Shown here in pieces: positions 51,888-61,851 of a stretch of DNA of 64,000 nt; the first letter of the stretch is position 1, and every line of letters begins with the position of its first letter. The DNA is from Sanyastnella coralliicola. GTDB lineage: Bacteria; Bacteroidota; Bacteroidia; Flavobacteriales_D; Sanyastnellaceae. The DNA lies in NCBI RefSeq assembly GCF_030845195.1, contig NZ_CP132543.1:3179501-3243500 (forward strand). The letters are read 5' to 3'. Under the pieces are notes generated by a model. That model saw only the letters and a program-made list of their open reading frames with translations, was not told the DNA's origin and ran no database searches. Position numbers and translations under genes: made by a program.

Positions 51888-51913
51888 ACTCGGAGCCCTC
51901 CTTCTGCTCTACC

Positions 51914-52051
51914 CTACAGACGCAATTCCCAAGTGCTGTAGGACATTTCTTAAACGGGGTTTTCACCCCAACTTCAGCACACTACAGACGTAACGAAAGT
52001 TGATAGCTAACATTTCGGATGCTCTCATGCTCCGAATTCAACGTCTGTATG
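51914..52051 (+). promoter_or_regulatory. Structured leader before the large surface protein
   Basis: TACAGACG occurs at 51915-51922 and 51983-51990, and ACGTCTGTA at 52041-52049 is the reverse complement of 51983-51991 (9 bp), ending two bases before the chosen ATG at 52052. A GGGG-TTTTCA-CCCC hairpin at about 51956-51969 lies between. The pairing could hide the start region. Confidence 0.35.
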
Positions 52052-55000
52052 ATGAAAACACTTCAATTAAACGCGAGAATCGCCCATCTCGCAATGTCGA
52101 TCTTAACCTTGGCGTTTGCCCTAGTTTCGACTGTCACCTTCGCTCAAAGCAGTGCTTTGGAAGGTACAGAGAGCAATGATCCAGAATTGATCTACCCTGG
52201 TCCGGAAGTAAGACAAGGGAAAGAAGCTGGAACGCTCGACATGACATATGTGACTGTTCAGAATAAATCGGCGGTGCCTGATATTACTGACATCCTTGAA
52301 GATGCGGGAAACCGTAGTTCAGATTGTTGGATCGATTTCGATCCGAACACCTGGACTGAGTTCCCAGAAAACGATGATGGTTCTCTTGGACCTATCTCTC
52401 TTCCATTTACCTTTGATTTGTATGGTGATCAATACACCTCGGTGTACTTGAACAACAACGGTAACCTGACTTTCGATAACGGTTACTGGTGGTACTCACC
52501 ATCAGGTTTCCCAATCACCACTCCTATGATTGCTCCTTTCTGGGGTGACGTGGATACGCGTGATGCCAGTGGAGAGGTTTGGTACTATGTGACTGACCAC
52601 GCGTTCTATGTGACGTGGGTTGAAGTAGGTCCATACTACTCATACGGCTCGTATAGTGATGGCCTTTTCAATTCCTTCCAAGTGGTACTCACTGATGGTA
52701 CAGATGATGTGCTTGAACCAGGGAACAACGTTGGTTTCTTCTATGGTGACATGGGTTGGACGACCGGATCAGCATCTTCGGGTGTGGACGGATTTGGAGG
52801 ATACCCTGCAACGGTAGGAGTAAATGCTGGAAATGGCACAGACTATATCCAGATCGGGCTATTCTCGCAAAACAATGATGACTATGACGGGCCTGACGGA
52901 AACGAAGATGGTGTTGATTGGTTGGATGATCAGTGCATCGAGCTCGATGTATCGAGTGCCTCGAACTTCCCTCCTGTAGCACAAAGCTTTCCAGACGGAA
53001 ATGCCATTTCATACACGGAAGGTGGCTCAACCACGATTGAAGTTGGCTTCATCGGACCTGAATCAAACGAAACAGTCTCTATTGCTGTAGATGATCTCGG
53101 CAATGGCGGTAGCACAATCAACACGAATACTTCTGGAAATCCAGCGACGTTAAACATGACGTTTTCGGGACTTGCAGCCGGAACTTACACATACGAAATC
53201 ACTGGTACAGACAACAATGTATCACCAGAATCAACCACCGTTACATTAACAGTTACGGTTGAAGAACCTGATTTCAATTGTGGAGATGACATCACCGTTG
53301 CTGATGCAGATGACAACTGTGAAGAAGATGTTACCATCACGGCACCTACCGCTGGAAGTCTTGTATATGGAACAGAATTCACTGCCAACTACCTAAACAT
53401 GGACGGATCGAACGATTACGTGGCTATCCAAGACATGTTCTACCAAGGTTCTTATGCCGAGTGTACGGTTGAGGCTTGGATCCGAACGAATGAAGACGGA
53501 AACCAAGTTATCGCATCGTTTGACCGAAGCGACTATTGGCGACTTGAAGTCAACGGAGCCAGCGGAGGTACCGGAGAAATTGGCTGGGGTGTCAAAACCA
53601 ATAGTGGTACTGGATCACTTTCGAGTACAACTCGTGTTGATGATGGGTTATGGCACCACGTGGTAGGTATCTATGACAATGGTTCGATGAAACTTTACAT
53701 CGACGGAACATTAGAATCAAGCACAACCAAAGGAACCACTATGGGGTCTGGTAACACACGTTACGGATTCATTGGAGTAGGTTCAGAAGCAACATATTTC
53801 AACGGTTCACGTGGTCCTTCACAATACTTCGAAGGAGACATTGCAGGATTCAGAATCTGGAACCGTGCTTTGACAGAAGCAGAATTCGAGACGGCAATGT
53901 GTCCGGATGGATCAGACATTGACCTTCTTGTTGACTACAACTTCGTTGAAGGTACTGGAACGGCAATCAACGATGGCTCATCGTACGACTACGACGGAAC
54001 CATGTATAACATGGATTCTGCCACTGATTGGTTATCCGGAAATCGTCCGGGGTGTTTTGATATCATCAACGACTTCAACAATACTGCTGATGCCTCTGAT
54101 ACTTATCCAGCAGGTGAAACAACAGTAACATGGACACTTTCAGACCCAACTGGAACAGTCTCTACATGTTCTCAGACCATCACGGTGAATTTGAGCGATC
54201 CAGAAATGATTTGTGAAAACGAATACAACGACTACATCTGGAAAGGAACAATTTCTGACGACTGGAATACCGCTGGCAACTGGTTTGATGGTGAGGTTCC
54301 TCCAACAGATGCGAACGTGACCATTGACACTGATACTTATGACCCTGTCATCGGTTCTACGGTGACACTCACCAACCTCTTGATCAAAGAAGGTTGTACC
54401 ATCGACTTCAGCAGTAGTTTCGGAAACCTTCGATTGAAGGGAGACCTTGCTCATAACGGTGACCTTGAAATGGACGAAGGAAAGTTCACTTTCATGGGAT
54501 CTGAATTGCAGCTGATCAAAGGAAACGAAATCCCAACATTCCACGACTTGCGTATTGATTCGGAAGATTCGCTTCGCTTGATGATTGACATCAAGTTGAC
54601 AGGTGCGATGATGCCAGATGACGGTGTCTTTGATTGGGATGGACATGCGGTAACGCTCCTTTCTGACGATACGAATACAGGTAGTATTGGAGAGATCAAA
54701 TCTCAAGCGGAAATCTTGGGAGATGAGATTACCTACAATCGTTACTTCCCTGCGGCGAGCGGTAGCTGGCGAATGATCTGTTCACCAATCACTAACGCCA
54801 CCTTTGAGCAGTGGAACGATGATATCCCAACCACAGGATTCTCTGGATCGGATTACCCGAACTACCCAAGTGCGGAAGATCCGTGGAGTAATGTGCGTGT
54901 ATATGACGAGACAGTGGTTGAAGGAGACCTTCACAACGGGTTCGAATCAGTGAATGCCATTACAGATGTAATTGGAAATTCACGCGGATACTTTGTGTAC

Positions 55001-56890
55001 TTCATCCCTTCTCCAACACTGATTGATCTCATGGGTACATTCCATAAGGGAGATCTCACGTACACACTCACACAGACAGTATCGAATACTGGTGATTACA
55101 ATGACGGATGGAACCTGATTGCCAATCCATACCCTTCGGCTATTGATTGGGATGACGAACTGGGGTGGTCAAAAACAGACCTTGACGATGCGATTTACGC
55201 ATTCGACCCTATCAACGATCAGTACGGTTCGTACATCAACGGAATCAGTGTAGGTACACTTGACAACCAAGTAGCTTCATTCCAGGCATTCTGGGTGAAA
55301 GCAAGCGGACCAAACCCTGCACTTACAATCAACGAAAAAGCAAAAGTCAATACTGGTGGTGTCTTCATGCGCTCACAAGACATGAATACGCAGAGTATTG
55401 TACGAGTTAAAGTTCTTACCAACGATGAGAACAAGTATGATGAGACAGTTATCGGTTTCCACTATGGAGCAGATATCGGTTTCGATCCACACCTGGATGC
55501 ATACAAGTTCTTCTCTGGTGATCCTGCCTTACCTAACCTGGCCACCGTGCCAGACACGGCGGTCCACCACCCTATGAGCATCACTATGGTTCCGGTTCCT
55601 GAAGAGGACATGGTCATTGACCTTCTTCTCAGACCGGGCCAGAATGATGTCCTTACGCTCAAGAACATCTTGGTCGATAGCTACGAAGGCAACTTGTGTT
55701 TCGTACTAGAAGACCGCGAGTTAAATACATTCCATCCATTCAATTTGGATGACACCTATGAATTCGAAGTAACAGAAGACATGGCAGAAGATCGTTTCGC
55801 GATTCACGTAAGCGCTCCTCTCGATGTCACACCGCTTGCTGAATCATGTTACGAAGCAGAAGACGGTACTATCGTTGCCCAAGGATTTGGTGATGCACCA
55901 TGGACATTCACATGGTACGATGAAATGGGTACGGTTATTCGTGAAGTAGAGGATATGACCACAGCAGATACTGCTGAGGACCTACCTCCTGGTTTCTACG
56001 AAGTCATCGTAACCAACCAGAGCGAACAGTGTAACACTGCCTCACGCATTGTACAAGTAGAAGCAGCTCCACAAGAAACGATTGAAGCGACATCAAGCGT
56101 TGACAACTGTAATACTTCAGAAGACGGTACGATTACCTTCTTCGCCAGCGAAGATTACACATGGGACATCTCATTGACGAACTCTGAGGATGGCGAAACG
56201 ATCAACCTAGAAGCCATCACAGGTGACTCTACATTGACGGATCTTCCATTCGGAGTATACACAGTAGACGTTGTAAGTAACTGTGGTAATGCACACGACA
56301 TCGAGAATTTCGATCTACGTGATAACAACGCAGTATTCGCCGAGTTTGGAGCTAATTCAACCAACGTATCCCTGAACGATGGAGGTTCGATCTACTTCTT
56401 TAATAGTAGCTCAGACAATACTTCAAACGTGATGTGGGACTTCGGTGATGGTTCACTTGACTCATTGAATTTCGATCCACAGCACACCTTCACTGAAGCT
56501 GGTATTTACACTGTGAAACTGACTGCCATTAATGGCGATTGTGAAGACACGGCTGAAATGATGGTGACCATTACAGGAATTGCTCCTGGAACCGGCAACG
56601 GACAAATTGAAGACATGCTTGGCTTGACAGCGGAAGAAGTAGTTCAAACTGAATTCGAAGTCATCGTTACTGCTGAAAACATCAAGGTGACTCCTGAAGT
56701 AGCCGTAGATGAAGCAGTGGTTGTCACCGTATTCTCATTGAATGGTCAAGTCGTAATTGACGAACAATTCGGTAACCTACCTGAAGGTGGTATCGACGTG
56801 AACATTGGTTCTCTCCTCCCTGGGTTGTACACGATGAGTGTCACAACCGAGGCCGAAGTACTCCATAGCGAAGAATTTGCTAAACAGTAA
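52052..56890 (+). CDS. Large secreted multidomain surface protein (NIDO, LamG, PKD, T9SS type-A CTD)
   Basis: 1,612 residues from the ATG at 52052; the frame opens at 52019 but this ATG gives the best signal peptide (AHLAMSILTLAFALVSTVTFA). Domains in order: a NIDO (nidogen-like) domain (about 80-290: DLYGDQYTSVYLNNNGNLTF, TPMIAPFWGDVDTRDASGEV); an immunoglobulin-like segment; a LamG/concanavalin-type domain (about 440-640: CTVEAWIRTNEDG, YFEGDIAGFRIWNRALTEAE); a domain starting YIWKGTISDDWNTAGNWFDG; an SprB-like repeat (CYEAEDGTIVAQGF); a PKD domain (MWDFGDGSLDSLNFDPQHTF); and a C-terminal type-A CTD (VFSLNGQVVIDE, LLPGLYTMSVTTEAE). It is probably an adhesin exported by the T9SS. Confidence 0.88.
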   Translation: MKTLQLNARIAHLAMSILTLAFALVSTVTFAQSSALEGTESNDPELIYPGPEVRQGKEAGTLDMTYVTVQNKSAVPDITDILEDAGNRSSDCWIDFDPNTWTEFPENDDGSLGPISLPFTFDLYGDQYTSVYLNNNGNLTFDNGYWWYSPSGFPITTPMIAPFWGDVDTRDASGEVWYYVTDHAFYVTWVEVGPYYSYGSYSDGLFNSFQVVLTDGTDDVLEPGNNVGFFYGDMGWTTGSASSGVDGFGGYPATVGVNAGNGTDYIQIGLFSQNNDDYDGPDGNEDGVDWLDDQCIELDVSSASNFPPVAQSFPDGNAISYTEGGSTTIEVGFIGPESNETVSIAVDDLGNGGSTINTNTSGNPATLNMTFSGLAAGTYTYEITGTDNNVSPESTTVTLTVTVEEPDFNCGDDITVADADDNCEEDVTITAPTAGSLVYGTEFTANYLNMDGSNDYVAIQDMFYQGSYAECTVEAWIRTNEDGNQVIASFDRSDYWRLEVNGASGGTGEIGWGVKTNSGTGSLSSTTRVDDGLWHHVVGIYDNGSMKLYIDGTLESSTTKGTTMGSGNTRYGFIGVGSEATYFNGSRGPSQYFEGDIAGFRIWNRALTEAEFETAMCPDGSDIDLLVDYNFVEGTGTAINDGSSYDYDGTMYNMDSATDWLSGNRPGCFDIINDFNNTADASDTYPAGETTVTWTLSDPTGTVSTCSQTITVNLSDPEMICENEYNDYIWKGTISDDWNTAGNWFDGEVPPTDANVTIDTDTYDPVIGSTVTLTNLLIKEGCTIDFSSSFGNLRLKGDLAHNGDLEMDEGKFTFMGSELQLIKGNEIPTFHDLRIDSEDSLRLMIDIKLTGAMMPDDGVFDWDGHAVTLLSDDTNTGSIGEIKSQAEILGDEITYNRYFPAASGSWRMICSPITNATFEQWNDDIPTTGFSGSDYPNYPSAEDPWSNVRVYDETVVEGDLHNGFESVNAITDVIGNSRGYFVYFIPSPTLIDLMGTFHKGDLTYTLTQTVSNTGDYNDGWNLIANPYPSAIDWDDELGWSKTDLDDAIYAFDPINDQYGSYINGISVGTLDNQVASFQAFWVKASGPNPALTINEKAKVNTGGVFMRSQDMNTQSIVRVKVLTNDENKYDETVIGFHYGADIGFDPHLDAYKFFSGDPALPNLATVPDTAVHHPMSITMVPVPEEDMVIDLLLRPGQNDVLTLKNILVDSYEGNLCFVLEDRELNTFHPFNLDDTYEFEVTEDMAEDRFAIHVSAPLDVTPLAESCYEAEDGTIVAQGFGDAPWTFTWYDEMGTVIREVEDMTTADTAEDLPPGFYEVIVTNQSEQCNTASRIVQVEAAPQETIEATSSVDNCNTSEDGTITFFASEDYTWDISLTNSEDGETINLEAITGDSTLTDLPFGVYTVDVVSNCGNAHDIENFDLRDNNAVFAEFGANSTNVSLNDGGSIYFFNSSSDNTSNVMWDFGDGSLDSLNFDPQHTFTEAGIYTVKLTAINGDCEDTAEMMVTITGIAPGTGNGQIEDMLGLTAEEVVQTEFEVIVTAENIKVTPEVAVDEAVVVTVFSLNGQVVIDEQFGNLPEGGIDVNIGSLLPGLYTMSVTTEAEVLHSEEFAKQ

Positions 56891-56913
56891 CTTAACCAAA
56901 GTTCTATATACAG

Positions 56914-56949
56914 AGAGACCGATGCCTGAGAGGGTGTCGGTTTCTTTTT
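56914..56949 (+). terminator. Intrinsic terminator of the surface protein gene
   Basis: GAGACCGATGCC and GGGTGTCGGTTTC form a stem with a GAGA-type loop and are followed by TTTTT. It overlaps the last bases of the convergent permease gene. Confidence 0.75.
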
Positions 56950-58192
56950 ACCCCCTCATTGCCTCTACAGGATCCATGCGTGCGGCTTTTACGGCGGGAG
57001 CAATTCCAGCGATTAGCCCAGATACTACAGCGATCACCATGGCAATGAAAAAGCGATTGAAGTGCATGCCCAAGGTGAATCCGATGTCGGCAAGGTTTAC
57101 AATGAGTATTACAATCCATATCAGTCCGAGCGCCATCAACGCACCAAATACACAGAGGGCAATTGACTCGAACAGGAACTGACCTAGAATGAAGGCATTC
57201 TTTGAACCTAAGGCCTTCTGAATACCAATAATCCGGGTGCGTTCGCGAACAGAAACAAACATGATATTGGCAATTGAGAAACACCCTACGAGGATGGCAA
57301 AACCACCAATGAACCAACCTCCGATTTCCAAGCTGGCAAAAATTGAATCAAGAAAGGCAGTCAGGGAATCCATCTGATTAACTGCGAAGTCATTGTCTTC
57401 CTTCGGACGAACTTTTCGTACGGAACGGAAATTCTGAATCACCTCATCTTTCAGCATATCCATCGACACACCCTCTCCTGCTTTCACGAGGATAGAAGCA
57501 TCTGCGTTTCTCACATTGATAATGCGATTCGAAAACTTCGCAGGCAGCATCACAATTTGATCAAAACCATCTGAGAACAGGGAAACCCCTTCGCGCTTGA
57601 AAGTACCCACTACCGTAACCTTCAGGCCTTTTACTTTCATGTCGTTCCCAATCGCATTTCCATTCGGGAACAGCATGTCTGCAACATCAGCTCCAATCAC
57701 GGCTACGGGTCGACCGCCCTGAAACTCAATATCTGTAATGTATCGACCCTGGTCGATATTGATCGTAATGCACTTCTCGTAATCTTTGGAGACTCCGGCA
57801 ATTTGCGCTGACTCCATGGTATTGCTCCCTCGCTCAGCTCGACCCATGGTTCCCGTTTGGAAAGCCACTGCCGCTGCGTTCACCATACGCTCTTCCAGCG
57901 CATCTTTATCTCTGATGGTTGGTTGGAGGCGTTGGAAGTACTCCCACCATTTATATTCACCATCAGCTTCTGGCCCCCAAGGCATGATTTGTACAAAGAG
58001 TACGTCATCGTTAATGATACTAAATGTACTCTTGAGGTTATCCTCCATGGAGTCTACCAAGGTGAACACACAGGTAATCACGAAGATTCCAACCATCACA
58101 CCTAAAAGCGAGAGAAAGGTGCGCAGTTTGTTCGTGACAATCGCCTGCCAGGCGAATAAAAAGCTCTCTTTAAGAAGCCTGAGATAAAGCAT
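56948..58192 (-). CDS. MacB-like ABC transporter permease
   Basis: 414 residues from the ATG at 58192 (MLYLRLLKESFLFAWQAIVT), chosen over a longer frame because a TACCTTG element ends 4 nt upstream. TM1 is FLSLLGVMVGIFVITCVFTL; then comes a MacB_PCD periplasmic domain (about 45-270, with the MPWGPEADGEYKWWEYFQRL segment found in Bacteroidota paralogues) and three C-terminal TM helices of the FtsX domain (GGFAILVGCFSIANIMFVSV onwards). The motif ERTRIIGIQKALGSKN is the cytoplasmic loop that contacts the ATPase. No ATPase or membrane-fusion gene is adjacent, so it either works with partners elsewhere or is one subunit of a split system. Confidence 0.88.
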   Translation of the reverse strand: MLYLRLLKESFLFAWQAIVTNKLRTFLSLLGVMVGIFVITCVFTLVDSMEDNLKSTFSIINDDVLFVQIMPWGPEADGEYKWWEYFQRLQPTIRDKDALEERMVNAAAVAFQTGTMGRAERGSNTMESAQIAGVSKDYEKCITINIDQGRYITDIEFQGGRPVAVIGADVADMLFPNGNAIGNDMKVKGLKVTVVGTFKREGVSLFSDGFDQIVMLPAKFSNRIINVRNADASILVKAGEGVSMDMLKDEVIQNFRSVRKVRPKEDNDFAVNQMDSLTAFLDSIFASLEIGGWFIGGFAILVGCFSIANIMFVSVRERTRIIGIQKALGSKNAFILGQFLFESIALCVFGALMALGLIWIVILIVNLADIGFTLGMHFNRFFIAMVIAVVSGLIAGIAPAVKAARMDPVEAMRG

Positions 58193-58196
58193 ATCG

Positions 58197-58203
58197 CAAG
58201 GTA
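58197..58203 (-). promoter_or_regulatory. -7-like element of the MacB-like permease
   Basis: TACCTTG on the minus strand ends 4 nt before the ATG at 58192. Confidence 0.45.
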
Positions 58204-58294
58204 CACACAAAGCAGAGTGACCTCGGTTCGTTCGCCACATTATCTATCCGCTCAGCATTTTTCAACACGGCTTTCATAAAGCACACGTAACCAC

Positions 58295-58302
58295 TACTTT
58301 TG
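58295..58302 (+). promoter_or_regulatory. -7 promoter element of purH
   Basis: TACTTTTG, perfect TAnnTTTG, 32 nt before the purH ATG. Confidence 0.6.
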
Positions 58303-58334
58303 CGCCTTCAAGAACCCTCATCTACTTTAAACAA

Positions 58335-59864
58335 ATGGAAGGTCAAAAGCGTATCTCATCAGCGCTCATTTCGGTATTTCACAAGGATGGACTCGAACCG
58401 ATCGTAAAAGAACTACAACGTCTAGGCGTAACTATCTACAGCACAGGCGGAACACAGAAGGCCATTGAGGCTATGGGAGCAGAGGTTGTTCCTGTAGAAG
58501 ATGTGACTTCATACCCTTCAATTCTTGGAGGTCGCGTGAAAACCCTTCATCCAAAAGTATTTGGAGGAATCTTAGGTCGTCGCGAGCTAAGTGACGACAC
58601 TGCTCAAATGGAGGAATACGAAATCCCAGCAATTGACTTGGTGATCGTTGACCTTTACCCATTCGAGGATACTGTAGCGAGTGGAGCTCCGCATCAAGAT
58701 ATCATTGAGAAAATTGACATCGGTGGAATCTCTTTGATTCGCGCAGCGGCGAAGAATTACAAAGACGTCGTAATCGTTCCTTCACAAGACAAGTACGCTC
58801 GTTTGCTCAACATCTTGGTTGATCAAAACGGTGAAACTTCAATGAATGATCGCAAAGAATTGGCGGCATCTGCCTTCAATATTTCTTCGCACTACGACAC
58901 GATGATCTTCCGCTACTTCAACACTTCTGATGAGCCGGTATTGAAAGAAAGTCATGTGAACGGCACAGCGCTTCGTTACGGAGAGAACCCGCACCAGCGA
59001 GGTTACTTCTTCGGAGACCTCGAAGGGATGTTCGATCAGCTTCACGGAAAGGCCCTTTCATACAACAACTTGCTTGATATCGATGCTGCAGTATTGTTGA
59101 TGAGCGAGTTCAAAGATGATGACCCGACCTTCGGAATTCTTAAGCACAACAACGCCTGTGGTTTGGCCACACGTAGCAACTTGAAAGATGCTTACGAGGC
59201 AGCCTTAGCCGGAGATCCTGTTTCTGCTTTTGGTGGAATTCTGATTTCAAATAAGCCGATTGATGTCGCTACCGCGGAAAAGATCAATGAACTCTTCTGT
59301 GAGGTAGTGATTGCTCCTTCTTACGAAGGGAACGCACTGGAAGTGCTTCAAGCGAAGAAGAACCGAATCATTCTTGTTCAAAAGCACTGGGATCTTCCTG
59401 AAACACAAATCCGAACTACCCTCAACGGATACTTGCTTCAAGATCGCGACACGCATACAGACGTTGCTGCTGGATTCAAGCAGGTAACAAAAGAAGGTGC
59501 CGTAGATCGCGAAATCGAAGACTTAGTCTTTGCAAATAAGTTGGTGAAGCACACAAAGTCAAATACAATTGTGTTTGCTAAAAACAAGCAACTTCTTGCG
59601 AGCGGAACTGGTCAAACCTCACGCGTAGACGCGCTGAAACAAGCGGCTGTCAAGGCAAAGTCATTCGGATTCGACCTCAGAGGAGCCGTAATGGCAAGCG
59701 ATGCTTTCTTCCCATTCCCAGACTGTGTTGAACTTGCAGGTAACGAAGGAGTCAAAGCTGTCGTACAACCAGGAGGATCAGTGAAAGATCAGCTCAGCAT
59801 TGACTACTGTGATGAGCATAAAATGGCGATGTTCTTTACCGGATACCGTCATTTTAAACACTAA
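58335..59864 (+). CDS. purH: Bifunctional AICAR transformylase / IMP cyclohydrolase
   Basis: 509 residues, the normal length. It completes purine synthesis by formylating AICAR and closing the ring to IMP. The N-terminal MGS-like cyclohydrolase domain has VTIYSTGGTQKAIEAMGAEV and GGRVKTLHPKVFGGILGRR. The transformylase part has ALRYGENPHQRGYFFG, HNNACGLATR (catalytic Lys-His region) and the C-terminal VVQPGGSVKDQLSIDYCDEH. purH next to mreB is an order I recall from Bacteroidota. It has its own promoter, so co-transcription with mreB is optional. Confidence 0.96.
   Translation: MEGQKRISSALISVFHKDGLEPIVKELQRLGVTIYSTGGTQKAIEAMGAEVVPVEDVTSYPSILGGRVKTLHPKVFGGILGRRELSDDTAQMEEYEIPAIDLVIVDLYPFEDTVASGAPHQDIIEKIDIGGISLIRAAAKNYKDVVIVPSQDKYARLLNILVDQNGETSMNDRKELAASAFNISSHYDTMIFRYFNTSDEPVLKESHVNGTALRYGENPHQRGYFFGDLEGMFDQLHGKALSYNNLLDIDAAVLLMSEFKDDDPTFGILKHNNACGLATRSNLKDAYEAALAGDPVSAFGGILISNKPIDVATAEKINELFCEVVIAPSYEGNALEVLQAKKNRIILVQKHWDLPETQIRTTLNGYLLQDRDTHTDVAAGFKQVTKEGAVDREIEDLVFANKLVKHTKSNTIVFAKNKQLLASGTGQTSRVDALKQAAVKAKSFGFDLRGAVMASDAFFPFPDCVELAGNEGVKAVVQPGGSVKDQLSIDYCDEHKMAMFFTGYRHFKH
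59267..59279 (+). repeat. Dispersed word CGCTACCGCGGAA
   Basis: The single C variant of the 13-bp word, inside purH, read as ATAE. Confidence 0.7.
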
Positions 59865-59919
59865 CACTGGAAAGTTAGCTACGAATTCAAGGGTGCGGTC
59901 GAGGGCATGCTTCAATGCA

Positions 59920-59927
59920 TATATTTG
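59920..59927 (+). promoter_or_regulatory. -7 promoter element of the mre operon
   Basis: TATATTTG, perfect TAnnTTTG, 40 nt before the mreB ATG. Confidence 0.55.
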
Positions 59928-59967
59928 CTACGAATCCGCATACTGAGCTTTATACAAGGGGAGAACC

Positions 59968-60993
59968 ATGGGCCTGTTCAATTTTTTCATGCAAGAGATC
60001 GCCATCGATCTCGGAACGGCAAATACGATCATCTACTACAACGATAAAGTTGTTGTTGATGAGCCATCGATCGTTGCGAAAGACCGCGCTACAAGTAAAA
60101 CCGTAGCCATTGGTCGCCAAGCGCAACAAATGCATGGAAAGACCCACGAAAACATCAAGACCATTCGTCCGCTGAAAGACGGTGTAATTGCCGACTTCCA
60201 ATCTGCGGAAGACATGATCAAGGGGATGATCAAAATGATCAATAAAGGTCGTTCTTGGTTTGCACCTTCCCTTCGAATGGTGATTTGTATTCCTTCCGGA
60301 ATTACAGAAGTAGAAAAGCGAGCGGTAAAAGACAGCGCTGAACACGCTGGTGCAAAAGAAGTTTACCTCATCCACGAACCTATGGCAGCAGCCATCGGTA
60401 TTGGTATCGATGTGGAAGAGCCGATGGGTAACATGATTATCGATATCGGTGGTGGAACTTCTGAAATTGCAGTCATTGCCCTCGGTGGAATCGTAACTGA
60501 TAAGAATATCCGTGTTGCGGGTGATGAATTCACCCATGACATTGAAGAATACATGCGTCGTCAACACAACATCTTGATCGGTGAACGTACTGCTGAGCAA
60601 ATCAAGATTGAAGTTGGAGCTGCGCTTCCTGAGTTGGATGAACCACCAGCAGACTACGCCGTTCGCGGACGTGACTTGATGACGGGTATTCCAAAAGAGA
60701 TTCACGTGTCATACTCTGAGATTGCGCACGCTCTTGACAAGAGTATCTCGAAAATAGAAGAGGCCATCTTGAGCTGTTTGGAGAACACTCCACCAGAACT
60801 TTCAGCTGACATCTACCGCACTGGTATTTACCTCGCAGGAGGTGGAGCATTGCTACGCGGTCTCGATAAGCGTATCTCTCAGAAAACACGCCTCCCGGTT
60901 CACGTTGCTGATGAACCACTTCGCGCGGTAGCGAAAGGAACAGCCATCGCACTGAAGAACATCGACAAATTCCAGTTCCTGATGCGCGAATAA
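59968..60993 (+). CDS. mreB: Rod shape-determining protein MreB
   Basis: 341 residues. Actin-like filament protein that positions the elongasome under the inner membrane. Nucleotide-binding motifs are visible: phosphate 1 AIDLGTANTIIYYNDKVV, connect 1 and phosphate 2 MIIDIGGGTSEIAVIALGGI, and the adenosine loop GIYLAGGGALLRGLDKRISQ. The N-terminus (MGLFNFFMQEIA) has the short amphipathic type used for membrane binding. It is followed 18 bp later by mreC and begins the mreBCD-mrdA operon. Confidence 0.97.
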   Translation: MGLFNFFMQEIAIDLGTANTIIYYNDKVVVDEPSIVAKDRATSKTVAIGRQAQQMHGKTHENIKTIRPLKDGVIADFQSAEDMIKGMIKMINKGRSWFAPSLRMVICIPSGITEVEKRAVKDSAEHAGAKEVYLIHEPMAAAIGIGIDVEEPMGNMIIDIGGGTSEIAVIALGGIVTDKNIRVAGDEFTHDIEEYMRRQHNILIGERTAEQIKIEVGAALPELDEPPADYAVRGRDLMTGIPKEIHVSYSEIAHALDKSISKIEEAILSCLENTPPELSADIYRTGIYLAGGGALLRGLDKRISQKTRLPVHVADEPLRAVAKGTAIALKNIDKFQFLMRE

Positions 60994-61011
60994 TTTGACT
61001 GAAGTCCATCA

Positions 61012-61851
61012 ATGAGGATCTTTTGGCAGCTGATTTACAGATATCATGTATTCCTGATCTTCATTGGGCTGGAAGTGCTCGCCTTCGCGTTACTTGTCCG
61101 AAACAATAATTATCAGCGCGCAGTCGCACTACATTCTGCGAACCGCATCACCGGAGAGCTGTACGCACGTCGTACCGCCATTTCTGAATACCTACGTCTT
61201 CAGTCAATCAACGAAGAACTCGCCAAAGAGAATGCCGATCTCCGCAATCAAAGTGGAGACGCCTTCCAGAAATTAGGAGATCAGATCTACATCTTCGAAG
61301 ACACGCTCTACTTGCGACGTTACTCATTCATGCCTGCCAGGGTAGTGAATAACAGTATCAATCGCGTCAACAATTACATCACCATCGACAAAGGAAGTGC
61401 TTCAGGTATCCGAAAGGAAATGGGCGTGATCTCCGGAGAATCTGCGGTGGGAATTGTGAAAGATGTGAGCGAGCATTTCGCCTCGATCATGCCGTTGATC
61501 AACAACAACTTTGCACTTGGGATCAAACTCAAAAGAAGTGGTGCCTTTGGACGAGTTATCTGGACCGGAGAAGACCCAACCTTGGCACGAGTAATTGAGG
61601 TTCCCCGATACGCCAACCCTTCTAGGGGTGACACCGTTGTAACAAGCGGATACTCATCTTACTTTCCGGAAGGGATGAACGTTGGAGTGATTGAGAATTA
61701 CAAGATTCCAGAAGGAGAAGACTTTTACGAAATCGACATTCGCTTGACCACCGCTTTCCATGAGCTGAGCTATGTGCAAGTGATTCAAGATTTCTTGAAT
61801 GAAGAACAGCGCGAACTTGAATTGCGCAGTCAACAAGACCAAGAAGAATGA
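61012..61851 (+). CDS. mreC: Rod shape-determining protein MreC
   Basis: 279 residues. Bitopic elongasome scaffold: a TM helix (YHVFLIFIGLEVLAFALLV, residues about 9-28), a periplasmic coiled coil (residues about 60-90, RLQSINEELAKENADLRNQS) and the two-barrel MreC domain, with ITIDKGSASGIRKEMGVISG and GDTVVTSGYSSYFPEGMNVG. The last 4 bp overlap the mreD start (ATGA). Confidence 0.94.
   Translation: MRIFWQLIYRYHVFLIFIGLEVLAFALLVRNNNYQRAVALHSANRITGELYARRTAISEYLRLQSINEELAKENADLRNQSGDAFQKLGDQIYIFEDTLYLRRYSFMPARVVNNSINRVNNYITIDKGSASGIRKEMGVISGESAVGIVKDVSEHFASIMPLINNNFALGIKLKRSGAFGRVIWTGEDPTLARVIEVPRYANPSRGDTVVTSGYSSYFPEGMNVGVIENYKIPEGEDFYEIDIRLTTAFHELSYVQVIQDFLNEEQRELELRSQQDQEE

Noticed and set aside
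54140-54706. 188-codon minus-strand frame in the large surface protein
   Set aside because: Antisense to a clear domain series, no promoter, no family signature.
59950-60705. Long open frame (251 codons) on the minus strand across mreB
   Set aside because: Fully antisense to mreB, whose nucleotide-binding motifs are certain; the translation has no recognisable domain.
60919-60935. Possible 17th copy of the dispersed word (TTCGCGCGGTAGCGAAA) in mreB
   Set aside because: It has an extra base relative to the consensus and is explained by conserved protein sequence (LRAVAKG).
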